From: Desulfobulbaceae bacterium
GTDB lineage: Bacteria; Desulfobacterota; Desulfobulbia; Desulfobulbales; DAOVSZ01
Direction of reading: 5' to 3'
Assembly: GCA_030627725.1 (NCBI GenBank)
Contig: DAOVSZ010000198.1
Span: 1-5,653 of the forward strand
Length of the DNA: 5,653 bases
This document shows, piece after piece, positions 1-5,653 of the stretch (position 1 is its first letter; each line of letters starts with the position of its first letter). The notes under the pieces were generated by a model. The model made no database searches. It worked only from the letters and a program-made list of their open reading frames with translations, and had not been told where the DNA came from. Made by a program: the position numbers and the translations under genes.

Positions 1-9
1 AAGTGATAT

Positions 10-31
10 TGCCGATAGCTTTCGGCATTTT
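10..31 (+). terminator. Possible weak intrinsic terminator at the left edge
   Basis: A 6-bp perfect stem (TGCCGA at 10-15 with TCGGCA at 22-27) encloses a 6-nt loop and is followed directly by four T residues (28-31). It could end transcription of a plus-strand gene lying left of the window. The stem and T-run are both short, and two plus-strand frames stay open through it to about base 80-89, so a chance hairpin is quite possible. Confidence 0.25.
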
Positions 32-95
32 GCATTTCGACAATACCGGTATTATGGAGAAATACGGAAAACCTCCTTAAGTCAATAAATTCAAT

Positions 96-261
96 ATGGA
101 CAATACTGAGAAAATTGTCAAGAAACGTGGCGCAGGCAGGGAGAAAAGATTGCTGGAACAAGCCCGTGATATAATTCGTTTGAAACGACTACAGTATCCG
201 GAATGAAGAAGCTTATCTTGGATGGATGTATCGGTATATTAAGTTCGCTCAAAAATCTTGA
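96..261 (+). pseudogene. Tyrosine recombinase (integron-integrase-like) N-terminal fragment, frameshifted
   Basis: This is a broken remnant of the N-terminal SAM-like, DNA-binding domain of a phage-integrase-family recombinase. Frame one, from ATG 96, gives a basic lead-in and then LLEQARDIIRLKRLQ, ending at TGA 204-206. Shifting by one base at about position 195 continues the same domain as IRNEEAYLGWMYRYIKFAQK, stopped by TGA 259-261. Together these match the family pattern of a RLK(H/R) segment, then (I/L)RTE-x-AY, then W(I/M)xRYI-x-F, typical of integron integrases and XerC/D relatives. A single inserted T near 195 explains the break. The core-binding continuation and the whole catalytic domain (R-H-R-Y) are absent downstream, so the protein cannot be functional. 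There is no Shine-Dalgarno sequence before ATG 96, and the same frame is closed just upstream by TAA 78-80. The assignment rests on motif recognition; integron integrase versus another XerC/D-like recombinase cannot be settled from this length. Confidence 0.68.
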
Positions 262-408
262 ACTATAAATGAGCCCCTGCAGACATTCCTATTGCAGCAA
301 AATTAGAGAGAGGCAACTGACCACGGGTTGAAGCCTTTACATCTTCCCATTTGTCATGATAAGCTGTTTTCAACCCTAAACCGTGAACACTAAACATTGT
401 AAAAAAAT
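262..408. other. Non-coding stretch between recombinase relic and next gene
   Basis: No gene is supported here. The plus strand is interrupted by stops in all frames. A minus-strand frame stays open across it (263-469) but starts inside the signal-peptide region of the downstream gene, has no clear ribosome binding site and matches no family I recognise. No attC-like core pair, tRNA or strong promoter was found. A TTTACA at 336-341 resembles a -35 box but has no acceptable -10 at the right spacing. Confidence 0.4.
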
Positions 409-422
409 GGAGGGAGAACGAG

Positions 423-770
423 ATGAAGAAGACGCTCACAACACGCACCCTTTGCATGACACTCAGCATCGTTTTTTCTGCCGTGCTGCTTCTGCTTTCA
501 AACGGAGTCGAGGCAAAACAGCAAGTCGTGCCTGTTGAAGGTGTCGGCTATAACGTGAACGCCTCCATGGCGGACAACCTGAAGTCTCTGGTCGGCAAAA
601 AGGTCTATGTGACCATCGATTCGGGAAAAGTCATTTCCGGGATCGTCAAGGAAATCGGCAACCATCTTCTGCACCTGGAAAAACTTGACGGCAAGGACTA
701 TTTTGACGCCCTGATCCGACTGGAAGAGATCATTGCCATTGACACCAGATTCCGTAACTTCAAACGCTGA
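423..770 (+). CDS. Exported Sm-like fold protein, function unknown
   Basis: A 115-residue secreted protein. Residues 1-31 form a clear Sec signal peptide: a basic MKK start, a hydrophobic core at about 10-26, and a probable cleavage after VEA at 31/32. There is no lipobox cysteine at the cleavage site, so the mature protein should be free in the periplasm or outside. After a short linker, residues 50-110 have the Sm/LSm-like pattern: a short helix (NLKSLVGK), then a strongly bent sheet (VYVTIDSGKVISGIVKEIG, then HLLHLEKL), and a final strand pair (YFDALIRLEEIIAID). Similar small exported Sm-fold proteins occur in Desulfobacterota and relatives; their role is not established. Cytoplasmic Sm proteins bind RNA, but export makes that unlikely here, and a small multimeric envelope protein is a reasonable inference. 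The start is supported by GGAGG at 409-413, nine bases before the ATG. It appears monocistronic: the next gene has its own promoter. Confidence 0.85.
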   Translation: MKKTLTTRTLCMTLSIVFSAVLLLLSNGVEAKQQVVPVEGVGYNVNASMADNLKSLVGKKVYVTIDSGKVISGIVKEIGNHLLHLEKLDGKDYFDALIRLEEIIAIDTRFRNFKR

Positions 771-855
771 TCTGTTGGTATGGTCCGGCTCTGAGCCCGC
801 ATTCCTCACAAGCGCTCTACTACGAGGGAAAAATGACCTCCTTTTACTAATACCT

Positions 856-885
856 CTGATCCCCTTAAGAAAGTCATGATATAAT
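856..885 (+). promoter_or_regulatory. Sigma-70-type extended -10 promoter for the PilZ gene
   Basis: TATAAT at 880-885 is a perfect -10 hexamer and is preceded by TG one base upstream (877-878), which makes an extended -10. The best -35 candidate is weak (CTGATC at 856-861, 18-nt spacer), as is usual for extended -10 promoters. Transcription would start near 891-893, giving a leader of about 30 nt before ATG 921. This separates the PilZ gene from the Sm-like gene upstream as its own transcription unit. Confidence 0.6.
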
Positions 886-920
886 AAGAGAGGTAATACT
901 ATCATTCACCGGGGAAAACG

Positions 921-1844
921 ATGAGACGACAACTCGATATTTCACAACAGATTCAGGAACTCATCAACAGAAATAACGTCCAGATCCGCTCCCTTGAGCT
1001 TCTGGGCAAAGACATCAGAGAACTCTATCAGGAGAAAGAAAAAAAGGCGATTTTAATTATCCGATCCAAAGTGTATGAAAGAACGATTTTGGACGCCGGC
1101 ATTGACATGATCGATATTTATGACAGTCATCTCGCTGCCTATGTAAAAAAAGAAGAGAGGATTATTATTGTACTGCCGTCCGGCGGAAAAAAACGATACG
1201 TCCTGCAGACACAGGTCACGGACATTTTTTCCGACTTTTTCCGAGTACAGCCACTGGACCCCCGTTTAAATGAACGAATAAAACTCCCGCCTTTCCATTC
1301 CGTACACTGCCGGCTTGTTCCGGACACCATTACATTACGCCTCCAGGAGGGAGAACTCCGCCTCATCCGTAAAATAGAGGGAGTACCGGAAGATATCCCT
1401 GACACCGATGACACCGCATCAGAGACTCTTATCTCAACAGAGCTGACTGAAGAAAATTCCGGCCAGGCAGGAGAGTGCGGCATTACAGACACCCTGCATG
1501 GTGAAGACAATGATATACAGGATGAAGACCACTCACTTCTTCTAGCGGCTAAAAAGTTGCCTGGCACCCTGGTGGACGTTTCGATCGGGGGACTCTGTAT
1601 GACTATGAAAAAAATCTGGCCGGCAGAGATCAAGGACCAGCTGGTTTATGTCGAGTTTGACATAGAAACCATGATGTACGATCCGATAGATGTCATCATC
1701 CCGGACTCTCAGATTTCCATTGCTTCCTTTGCAATCGTCAGGACCTGCCGGTTTGTCGAAGGGAAATACATTCTGCACCTGATGTACCTGACAGCTCTTC
1801 CTGCAATGGCAAATAATTATTTTCCAAGGGTGAAAGATATTTAA
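921..1844 (+). CDS. PilZ-domain protein, probable c-di-GMP receptor with acidic insert
   Basis: A 307-residue, cytoplasmic protein with no signal peptide or membrane segment. Residues 1-45 are charged and probably helical. Residues 46-112 are beta-rich and end with YVLQTQVTDIFSDFFRV followed by LDPR, which resembles the YcgR-like N-terminal region found before PilZ domains. The c-di-GMP signature is present in two parts: RLNER at 115-119 fits RxxxR, and DVSIGG at 219-224 fits (D/N)xSxxG. The two motifs are about 100 residues apart instead of the usual 20-30; the gap holds an acidic, low-complexity stretch at about 153-205 rich in D, E, S and T. Residues 225-307 supply the remaining barrel strands. 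Such proteins bind c-di-GMP and alter motility, exopolysaccharide or transcription through a partner; the partner here is unknown. The start is supported by GGGGAAA at 911-917. The 3' end converges on the next gene with six bases between stops. The insert makes binding likely but not certain. Confidence 0.72.
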   Translation: MRRQLDISQQIQELINRNNVQIRSLELLGKDIRELYQEKEKKAILIIRSKVYERTILDAGIDMIDIYDSHLAAYVKKEERIIIVLPSGGKKRYVLQTQVTDIFSDFFRVQPLDPRLNERIKLPPFHSVHCRLVPDTITLRLQEGELRLIRKIEGVPEDIPDTDDTASETLISTELTEENSGQAGECGITDTLHGEDNDIQDEDHSLLLAAKKLPGTLVDVSIGGLCMTMKKIWPAEIKDQLVYVEFDIETMMYDPIDVIIPDSQISIASFAIVRTCRFVEGKYILHLMYLTALPAMANNYFPRVKDI

Positions 1845-1850
1845 CCCGGA

Positions 1851-3230
1851 TTATTTTTCCACCCTGATCAGCCTGAAACCTATCTCCTTGTTTTTCCTGT
1901 CAGTTGCCCGATTCCCACGGTTGGCGCAACGGACGCTGCCCGGTGCGCTGCCCCAGCTTCCTCCCCGCCTGACCCTGTTGCCTTCTTCAGAAAAGAGCGG
2001 ATTATTCCGCTGGTGCTGCCAGTACGAATCGCTTTTATAACTGTCTTCCGTCCATTCCCATACGTTGCCGAGCATATCGTAGAGGTCATAATCGTTCGGG
2101 TACAGGCTTCCAACCGGTGAGGTCACCGGATACTCGTCGTCGCAGTCATGATGCTGCCACTTGAAATGAAAGATCGTGTGCGCGGTCCGGTCATAAACGT
2201 TGGCATACTCTCCAGCCTCGTCTGAATCCTCACCCCAGAATCGTGAGGATGACGTGCCGGCCCGGCAGGCGTATTCCCACTCCGCCTCTGTGGGAAGACG
2301 GTACGCATTCTTTCCCTTTCCGGCCTTTGACAGCCAGGCGGCATAAGCCTTGGCATCGTCCCAGCTGACATAGACTACCGGCTGCTCATCTCCGTTCAAT
2401 GATTTCCCCTTGAAGTCTTTACTGCTGTGCTCTGGCCGATAGAGGCGGAACTGCCGGTTCGTCACCTCATACATCCCCATCCAGAAACCGTCAACACAGG
2501 CAAGATGCTGTGGGAACTCATCGTCATATTTCTTTCGGTATACTCTGGCGCCGACCTCTTTTGCCAGGGTACGCCCCTCCTCCTGGGACTGGCCCATCTG
2601 AAAACATCCTCCCTCGATCCAGACAAAGTCCATTGCAGCGACAGGATCACGCCATGTCTTTCCTCCGGTCTGCCGGGCTGTCTTTCCTGGAGCAGCTGTT
2701 TGATCGAGATCAAGATGGGACATCATGTCAGGATGCTTCATGCCGGCAACAACCAGGGCCAGGTCGTTTATACGTTCAGGAACCGCCTTCATACTTCCTG
2801 TTGTGATCTCAGCTGTCCTGATTATGGCGCCGGTCGAGGCGTCAATAAGCCTCGCTGTTACTGAAACCGTATCCTGCCATTTGATGACGCTGCCCGTGAC
2901 AATCCCCTGCACGCCGAAAAGCTTTCCTATCCTGGCCGCAGCCTCCTTTTCGTCAACAAGTCCGCTCACGGACAGCTTCTGTTCCTCAAGGATCTTTTTC
3001 AGCAGCACCCTTTCCTGCAGCTTGAAGACCTCTGTTCGGGCAATTGCCCCGATCATCCACTCGGCTACGATAGATCCGGCATCTGTTAGATCAACCTCGC
3101 CCTTCACATCAAACTCGACCACAGCAACTCTCATCGCCTCATTGTCGGAACTCCCGGAGGAAGCAGCATCAGCAGGTCTCAGGCAGAAGAAAACCGAGAG
3201 GATAACCAGATAACAGAATACATTTTTCAT
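1851..3230 (-). CDS. Exported CsgG-like/SUMF1-like fusion protein (FGE fold, catalytic cysteines absent)
   Basis: A 459-residue secreted protein. Residues 1-22 are a signal peptide with probable cleavage after ADA. Residues 33-163 form a CsgG/FlgO-like alpha-beta domain: VAVVEFDVKG, then LQERVLLKKILEEQKLSVSG, then ARIGKLFGVQGIVTGSV, then ARLIDASTGAIIRT. This domain is found in outer-membrane-associated proteins. A linker (164-195) leads to a SUMF1/FGE-sulfatase domain (196-459) with FVWIEGGCFQMG, MYEVTNRQF, YRLPTEAEWEYACRAG (310-325), LGNVWEWTED (387-396), RRGGSW (421-426) and IGFRL (450-454). In true formylglycine-generating enzyme two cysteines follow the GGS motif; here those positions are S428 and, by alignment, about V433, so sulfatase activation is not expected. 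A ligand-binding or structural envelope role is inferred. The start is backed by GGGAG (3240-3244 on the complement), nine bases upstream. The gene follows the permease/binding-protein pair on the same strand, after a 152-bp gap with a palindrome, so co-transcription is uncertain. Confidence 0.86.
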   Translation of the reverse strand: MKNVFCYLVILSVFFCLRPADAASSGSSDNEAMRVAVVEFDVKGEVDLTDAGSIVAEWMIGAIARTEVFKLQERVLLKKILEEQKLSVSGLVDEKEAAARIGKLFGVQGIVTGSVIKWQDTVSVTARLIDASTGAIIRTAEITTGSMKAVPERINDLALVVAGMKHPDMMSHLDLDQTAAPGKTARQTGGKTWRDPVAAMDFVWIEGGCFQMGQSQEEGRTLAKEVGARVYRKKYDDEFPQHLACVDGFWMGMYEVTNRQFRLYRPEHSSKDFKGKSLNGDEQPVVYVSWDDAKAYAAWLSKAGKGKNAYRLPTEAEWEYACRAGTSSSRFWGEDSDEAGEYANVYDRTAHTIFHFKWQHHDCDDEYPVTSPVGSLYPNDYDLYDMLGNVWEWTEDSYKSDSYWQHQRNNPLFSEEGNRVRRGGSWGSAPGSVRCANRGNRATDRKNKEIGFRLIRVEK

Positions 3231-3278
3231 AGATACAAACTCCCATCACAGAAAGCAGAAACATCGAAGATTAAATTC

Positions 3279-3347
3279 ACCACAGAGCGCACAGAGATCA
3301 CAGAGTTGAAATATTCTTTTCTCAGTGATCTCTGTGCGCTCTGTGGT
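3279..3347. repeat. Long palindrome of three CACAGAG nonamer units per arm
   Basis: The arms 3279-3301 and 3325-3347 are perfect 23-bp inverted repeats. After one mismatch (3302/3324) the stem continues for three more pairs, leaving a 15-nt loop (3306-3320). Each arm has 9-nt periodicity: CACAGAG at 3281, 3290 and 3299, separated by CG and AT, mirrored on the other side by CTCAGTG (3321), CTCTGTG (3330) and CTCTGTG (3339). Palindromes with CACAGAG/CTCTGTG units are scattered between genes in many bacterial genomes and behave like REP elements. A T7 run (3354-3360) follows on the plus strand, which looks like a terminator, but no plus-strand gene leads into it. On the minus strand it lies between the binding-protein gene and the CsgG-like/SUMF1-like gene, where the RNA hairpin could protect the upstream transcript or reduce read-through. 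Confidence 0.88.
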
Positions 3348-3382
3348 AATCTGTTTTTTTACAATAAACTTTCATGCCGGGA

Positions 3383-4429
3383 TCACTCATAATAATTATT
3401 TGTCGCCCGGGCAAAGGCCTCAAAAATATCCGGCACGGAAAGATTTCGTTTCTTTACCATGGAATCACGAAGCGAGATAACATACTGCTTTGATATCCTG
3501 ATCGGAATCTCAGCCGGGCTCTTGCCTTCCGTGATTATTTCAAGGGCCATGGAGGCTGCAACCTCCCCTTGCTCATAGGGAGAAACCCCGACTGACAGCA
3601 TGGCGCCATCACCGGTGTTGAAAAAATTCATCCCCAAGACCGGTATTGCGGAATGCTCCTCCGTCCAGGCCATGATCTCATCCGGCGGCACGAACGTTGG
3701 GTCTGCTTGTGACCGCGGCAGTTTCCTGTAACCGGAAACAAGGAGAAAATCCGCCATGCTCTCCGCTTTCCCGACAACATCCATCCATGCATCAAAATCA
3801 TCTACATGAAGAGCGCCCTGATGGTCAATCGGCTGCCAGTCAAAGGCGTTGATGTATTCTGAATCTCTGTATCCGGACAGAGCGGAATCGGAAAGATACA
3901 GGGTACGGACAGCATTTCCAGACCCACTCAAACCAAAGTCTGCCGCCAGCATCAGAATCACTTCCTGTAAGGCTTTGACCTGTTTTCTTTCCAATATACC
4001 GGTCACGTTTTTTGCCGTATCATAGCCATACGGTTCAATACTGCCGTTTACTCCGGCAAAAACAATATTCATTTCCGGATCACTCAAAAAATGGACAGCT
4101 ACGAGTTTCTGGGCATAATCGTCAATCGCAATCAGAACATCCGGACGAAATTTCTCAACAGCTTTTCCGGCCGCAATGCCGGCCCGTCTGTGGGCCTCCT
4201 TATCCTTGAACTTTTTCGTCTTCATGTAATGATATCTGAGAAGAAGCCAGTTCTGGTCGGCAAAGATCCGTTCCAATCCTACATTGACCTCCCGGGTCCA
4301 GATATAATCCTCACTGTAACTATGGAGGACGAGGATCCGCGGTCGGGTATAATTAAGCCACACGACAACACCTATCGCCGCCACAAAGAAGAGTGCCATG
4401 ACCAGGCTTGTCGCACGCGTCCGTCTCAT
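3383..4429 (-). CDS. Membrane-tethered ABC-type substrate-binding-like protein
   Basis: A 348-residue protein with a basic N-terminus (MRRTR) and one hydrophobic segment at about 8-26. It has no cysteine at all, so it is not a lipoprotein; it is either anchored by this segment or cleaved from it. The rest is a periplasmic-binding-protein fold of the ABC_sub_bind type. The first lobe opens with RILVLHSYSEDYIWTREVN (31-49), the hallmark opening of this group, then DVLIAIDDYAQKLVA and NIVFAGVNGS. The second lobe includes IPVLGMNFFNTGDGAMLSVG followed by a SPYEQGEVAA segment. Relatives are stand-alone binding proteins or extracellular sensor domains of histidine kinases and diguanylate cyclases; here no signalling domain follows the fold. 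The start codon overlaps the permease stop as ATGA, and GGGG lies about five bases upstream, suggesting translational coupling. Inferred role: it captures or senses a small ligand for the permease. The ligand is unknown. Confidence 0.82.
   Translation of the reverse strand: MRRTRATSLVMALFFVAAIGVVVWLNYTRPRILVLHSYSEDYIWTREVNVGLERIFADQNWLLLRYHYMKTKKFKDKEAHRRAGIAAGKAVEKFRPDVLIAIDDYAQKLVAVHFLSDPEMNIVFAGVNGSIEPYGYDTAKNVTGILERKQVKALQEVILMLAADFGLSGSGNAVRTLYLSDSALSGYRDSEYINAFDWQPIDHQGALHVDDFDAWMDVVGKAESMADFLLVSGYRKLPRSQADPTFVPPDEIMAWTEEHSAIPVLGMNFFNTGDGAMLSVGVSPYEQGEVAASMALEIITEGKSPAEIPIRISKQYVISLRDSMVKKRNLSVPDIFEAFARATNNYYE
4426..4429 (-). promoter_or_regulatory. ATGA stop/start overlap coupling permease and binding protein
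   Basis: On the minus strand the permease TGA (4428-4426) and the binding-protein ATG (4429-4427) share bases as ATGA. Termination-reinitiation at such overlaps usually keeps two subunits at a fixed ratio. A GGGG (complement of 4435-4438) inside the last permease codons can serve as the ribosome binding site. Confidence 0.8.
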
Positions 4430-5653
4430 AAGAGCCCCAAGTATTTCCAGAACGGCATTGATGCATACACCGCAATCAGCTTCATAGCGGCAAGCGCCAG
4501 ATGATAGGGCACAAGCCGTCTGTCGTGAGCAGGCTGTCCCACGCCGGTCAAGGCGCAGTACTGGGCATAATACGATGCCTGATAAGGAAGAACAAATGAT
4601 TCAGACAGAAAAAGGATAAGAAAACCGACCAGCCATGGATTGACACCGATATTCACCGCTGTCGGCAGCAGCAATGCGGCAAAAATAACAACGGTTGCAT
4701 TGATCGGCAGGACAATCCGCACAGCGCTGATTGCGCCGGCAAGCATGAGGATAAACAGGGGAAAATTACTGGCCATTATAGCGTTCAACCAGTCGAACTT
4801 CGATGTCAGCCACAAATCGACCCCGGTATGCTTCATCGAGGCAACCAGACCAATGAGCGCGGCAAGAAAGACAAGAAAACTCCAATCAATATGCTTTCTG
4901 AATTTTTCCTTATCAATGAATCCGAACATCAGCAGGCCGTAAAAAATAGACAGAGCCACCCATGGAATCTCAATACGGTGGAGTGAATTGGTGGTAAAAC
5001 TTATTGCCAGCACACAAAAGCCGATAACTGCCGCCCATTCCGACCTGTCCATTGGTCCAAGGACAGTGATCTGATCACGGACGGCCTGTTTGGTGAGAAC
5101 CGTGCTGCTGCCGGAGGACCTGAACACCAGAGCGAAACTGACCTGAAAAAGGACCATCATCACCAGTCCGCAGACAGAGGCGGCATAGAGCCAGTACAGC
5201 CACTGAAACTGTGCCTGTTCCTGTGATGGAAGCGAACCGTAGATGATGAAATTTATTGATTTGCTGCTCAAGAAAACCGCGGAAAAAAGCCCGGCCCCGG
5301 CGAGCGCGCTCACTGTCAAGCGACCGGCTTCACGCTTTGCGGTTTTTCCGTCATGGAACCTCAAAAGTTCCTGAACAAACGGGGAAACAATTGCGATTCT
5401 TCCGTTTGCAGTCGGTACCAGAGGGTTCAATATCAACCCCATGAGAAAGACACACATGTTGTTCCACCAGGTATTCGCCGGCCCGGCTTTCAGCAGGAGC
5501 AGAAGTATACGGTACCCCAATCCGGATGTGGTCAGGACCGTGCCGAGGCCAAGGATGCTCAGCGCCATGAAAAAACTGTTGGAAGCAAACCCGGACAGGA
5601 CTGTTTCCGGGGGCGCCAGTCCAAGCAGAATAATGATCAACACGGCAAACAGG
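4426..5653 (-). CDS. SLC13/DASS-type anion permease, N-terminus beyond window
   Basis: A polytopic inner-membrane protein of at least 408 residues. The frame stays open through the right edge (residues LFA precede a GTG at 5641-5643), so that GTG is probably internal and the gene is 5'-truncated by the window. Recognition rests on DASS-family landmarks, numbered from the GTG: LGLAPPETVLSGFAS (7-21) in the first helices, LGPMDRSEW (195-203) before the second half, HIDWSFLVFLAALIGL (251-266), PINATVVIF (313-321) and SESFVLPYQASYYAQY (347-362). The family co-transports di- and tricarboxylates or sulfate with sodium through two inverted repeats, each with an SNT-type motif. Here the first site reads PTANGR (77-82) where plant-type relatives have PSNTAR, and the second reads PINAT, so substrate or ion use may differ. 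The substrate cannot be named. The stop overlaps the next gene's start (ATGA), placing both in one operon. Confidence 0.85.
   Translation of the reverse strand, partial: LFAVLIIILLGLAPPETVLSGFASNSFFMALSILGLGTVLTTSGLGYRILLLLLKAGPANTWWNNMCVFLMGLILNPLVPTANGRIAIVSPFVQELLRFHDGKTAKREAGRLTVSALAGAGLFSAVFLSSKSINFIIYGSLPSQEQAQFQWLYWLYAASVCGLVMMVLFQVSFALVFRSSGSSTVLTKQAVRDQITVLGPMDRSEWAAVIGFCVLAISFTTNSLHRIEIPWVALSIFYGLLMFGFIDKEKFRKHIDWSFLVFLAALIGLVASMKHTGVDLWLTSKFDWLNAIMASNFPLFILMLAGAISAVRIVLPINATVVIFAALLLPTAVNIGVNPWLVGFLILFLSESFVLPYQASYYAQYCALTGVGQPAHDRRLVPYHLALAAMKLIAVYASMPFWKYLGLL

Noticed and set aside
315..333. CAAC...GTTG inverted pair that might be an integron attC core
   Set aside because: The GTTGAAG and AGGCAAC heptamers do not fit the GTTRRRY and RYYYAAC consensus, and no larger attC arm symmetry is present, despite the integrase-like relic nearby.
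263..469. Minus-strand 68-residue frame covering the gap and the start of the Sm-like gene
   Set aside because: Its N-terminal third is the antisense of a well-supported signal peptide and no ribosome binding site or family match is seen. The C-terminal part looks compositionally protein-like, so a decayed fragment cannot be fully excluded.
787..802. GGCTC/GAGCC inverted repeat after the Sm-like gene as a terminator
   Set aside because: The arms are separated by a single base, which cannot form a stable loop, and there is no following T-run.
836..846. ACCTCCTTT, identical to part of the 16S rRNA 3' end
   Set aside because: Read on the minus strand it would be a strong Shine-Dalgarno, but no start codon and open frame follow. 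No other rRNA sequence surrounds it, so it is most likely chance.
2427..3213. Several plus-strand open frames opposite the CsgG-like/SUMF1-like gene
   Set aside because: They are antisense shadows: the minus-strand frame carries multiple conserved domain motifs along its full length, and the plus frames lack family similarity and start signals.
5641..5643. GTG as the true start of the permease
   Set aside because: The frame stays open to the window edge with hydrophobic residues (LFA) that continue the helix, and DASS proteins normally have more sequence before this point, so the gene most likely begins outside the window.

Overview
The window reads as a piece of a Gram-negative chromosome. 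The mix of genes (an exported Sm-fold protein, a PilZ protein, a secreted CsgG-like/SUMF1-like fusion, a CACAGAG-type intergenic palindrome and an integron-integrase-like relic) fits Desulfobacterota best. That assignment is an impression from gene content; no rRNA or marker gene is present to confirm it. No rRNA, tRNA, CRISPR array or intact mobile element was recognised.

Layout, left to right. Bases 1-422 hold no intact gene. They contain a small hairpin and the N-terminal remnant of a tyrosine recombinase, which resembles integron or XerC/D-type SAM-like domains, broken by a one-base frameshift and then a stop. Next come two plus-strand genes: a 115-residue exported protein with a compact Sm-like domain (423-770), and a 307-residue PilZ-type cyclic-di-GMP receptor candidate (921-1844) preceded by a consensus extended -10 promoter. 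The PilZ gene converges on a minus-strand gene with only six bases between the stop codons.

The minus-strand block is read from right to left. It starts with a SLC13/DASS-type anion permease that runs off the right edge (4426-5653). This overlaps by ATGA a membrane-tethered, ABC-type substrate-binding-like protein (3383-4429). After a 152-bp gap holding a long, nearly perfect palindrome built from 9-nt CACAGAG units comes an exported protein joining a CsgG-like domain to a SUMF1-like domain (1851-3230).

How they may work together. The permease and the binding protein look translationally coupled and probably form one uptake or sensing module; this pairing is the most unusual functional combination here. 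The CsgG-like/SUMF1-like protein keeps the SUMF1 fold motifs but lacks both catalytic cysteines of formylglycine-generating enzyme, so it is more likely a binding or structural envelope protein. Its C-terminus has the form seen in variable proteins of diversity-generating retroelements, but no reverse transcriptase or template repeat is in the window. The PilZ protein and the Sm-like protein appear to be independent genes.
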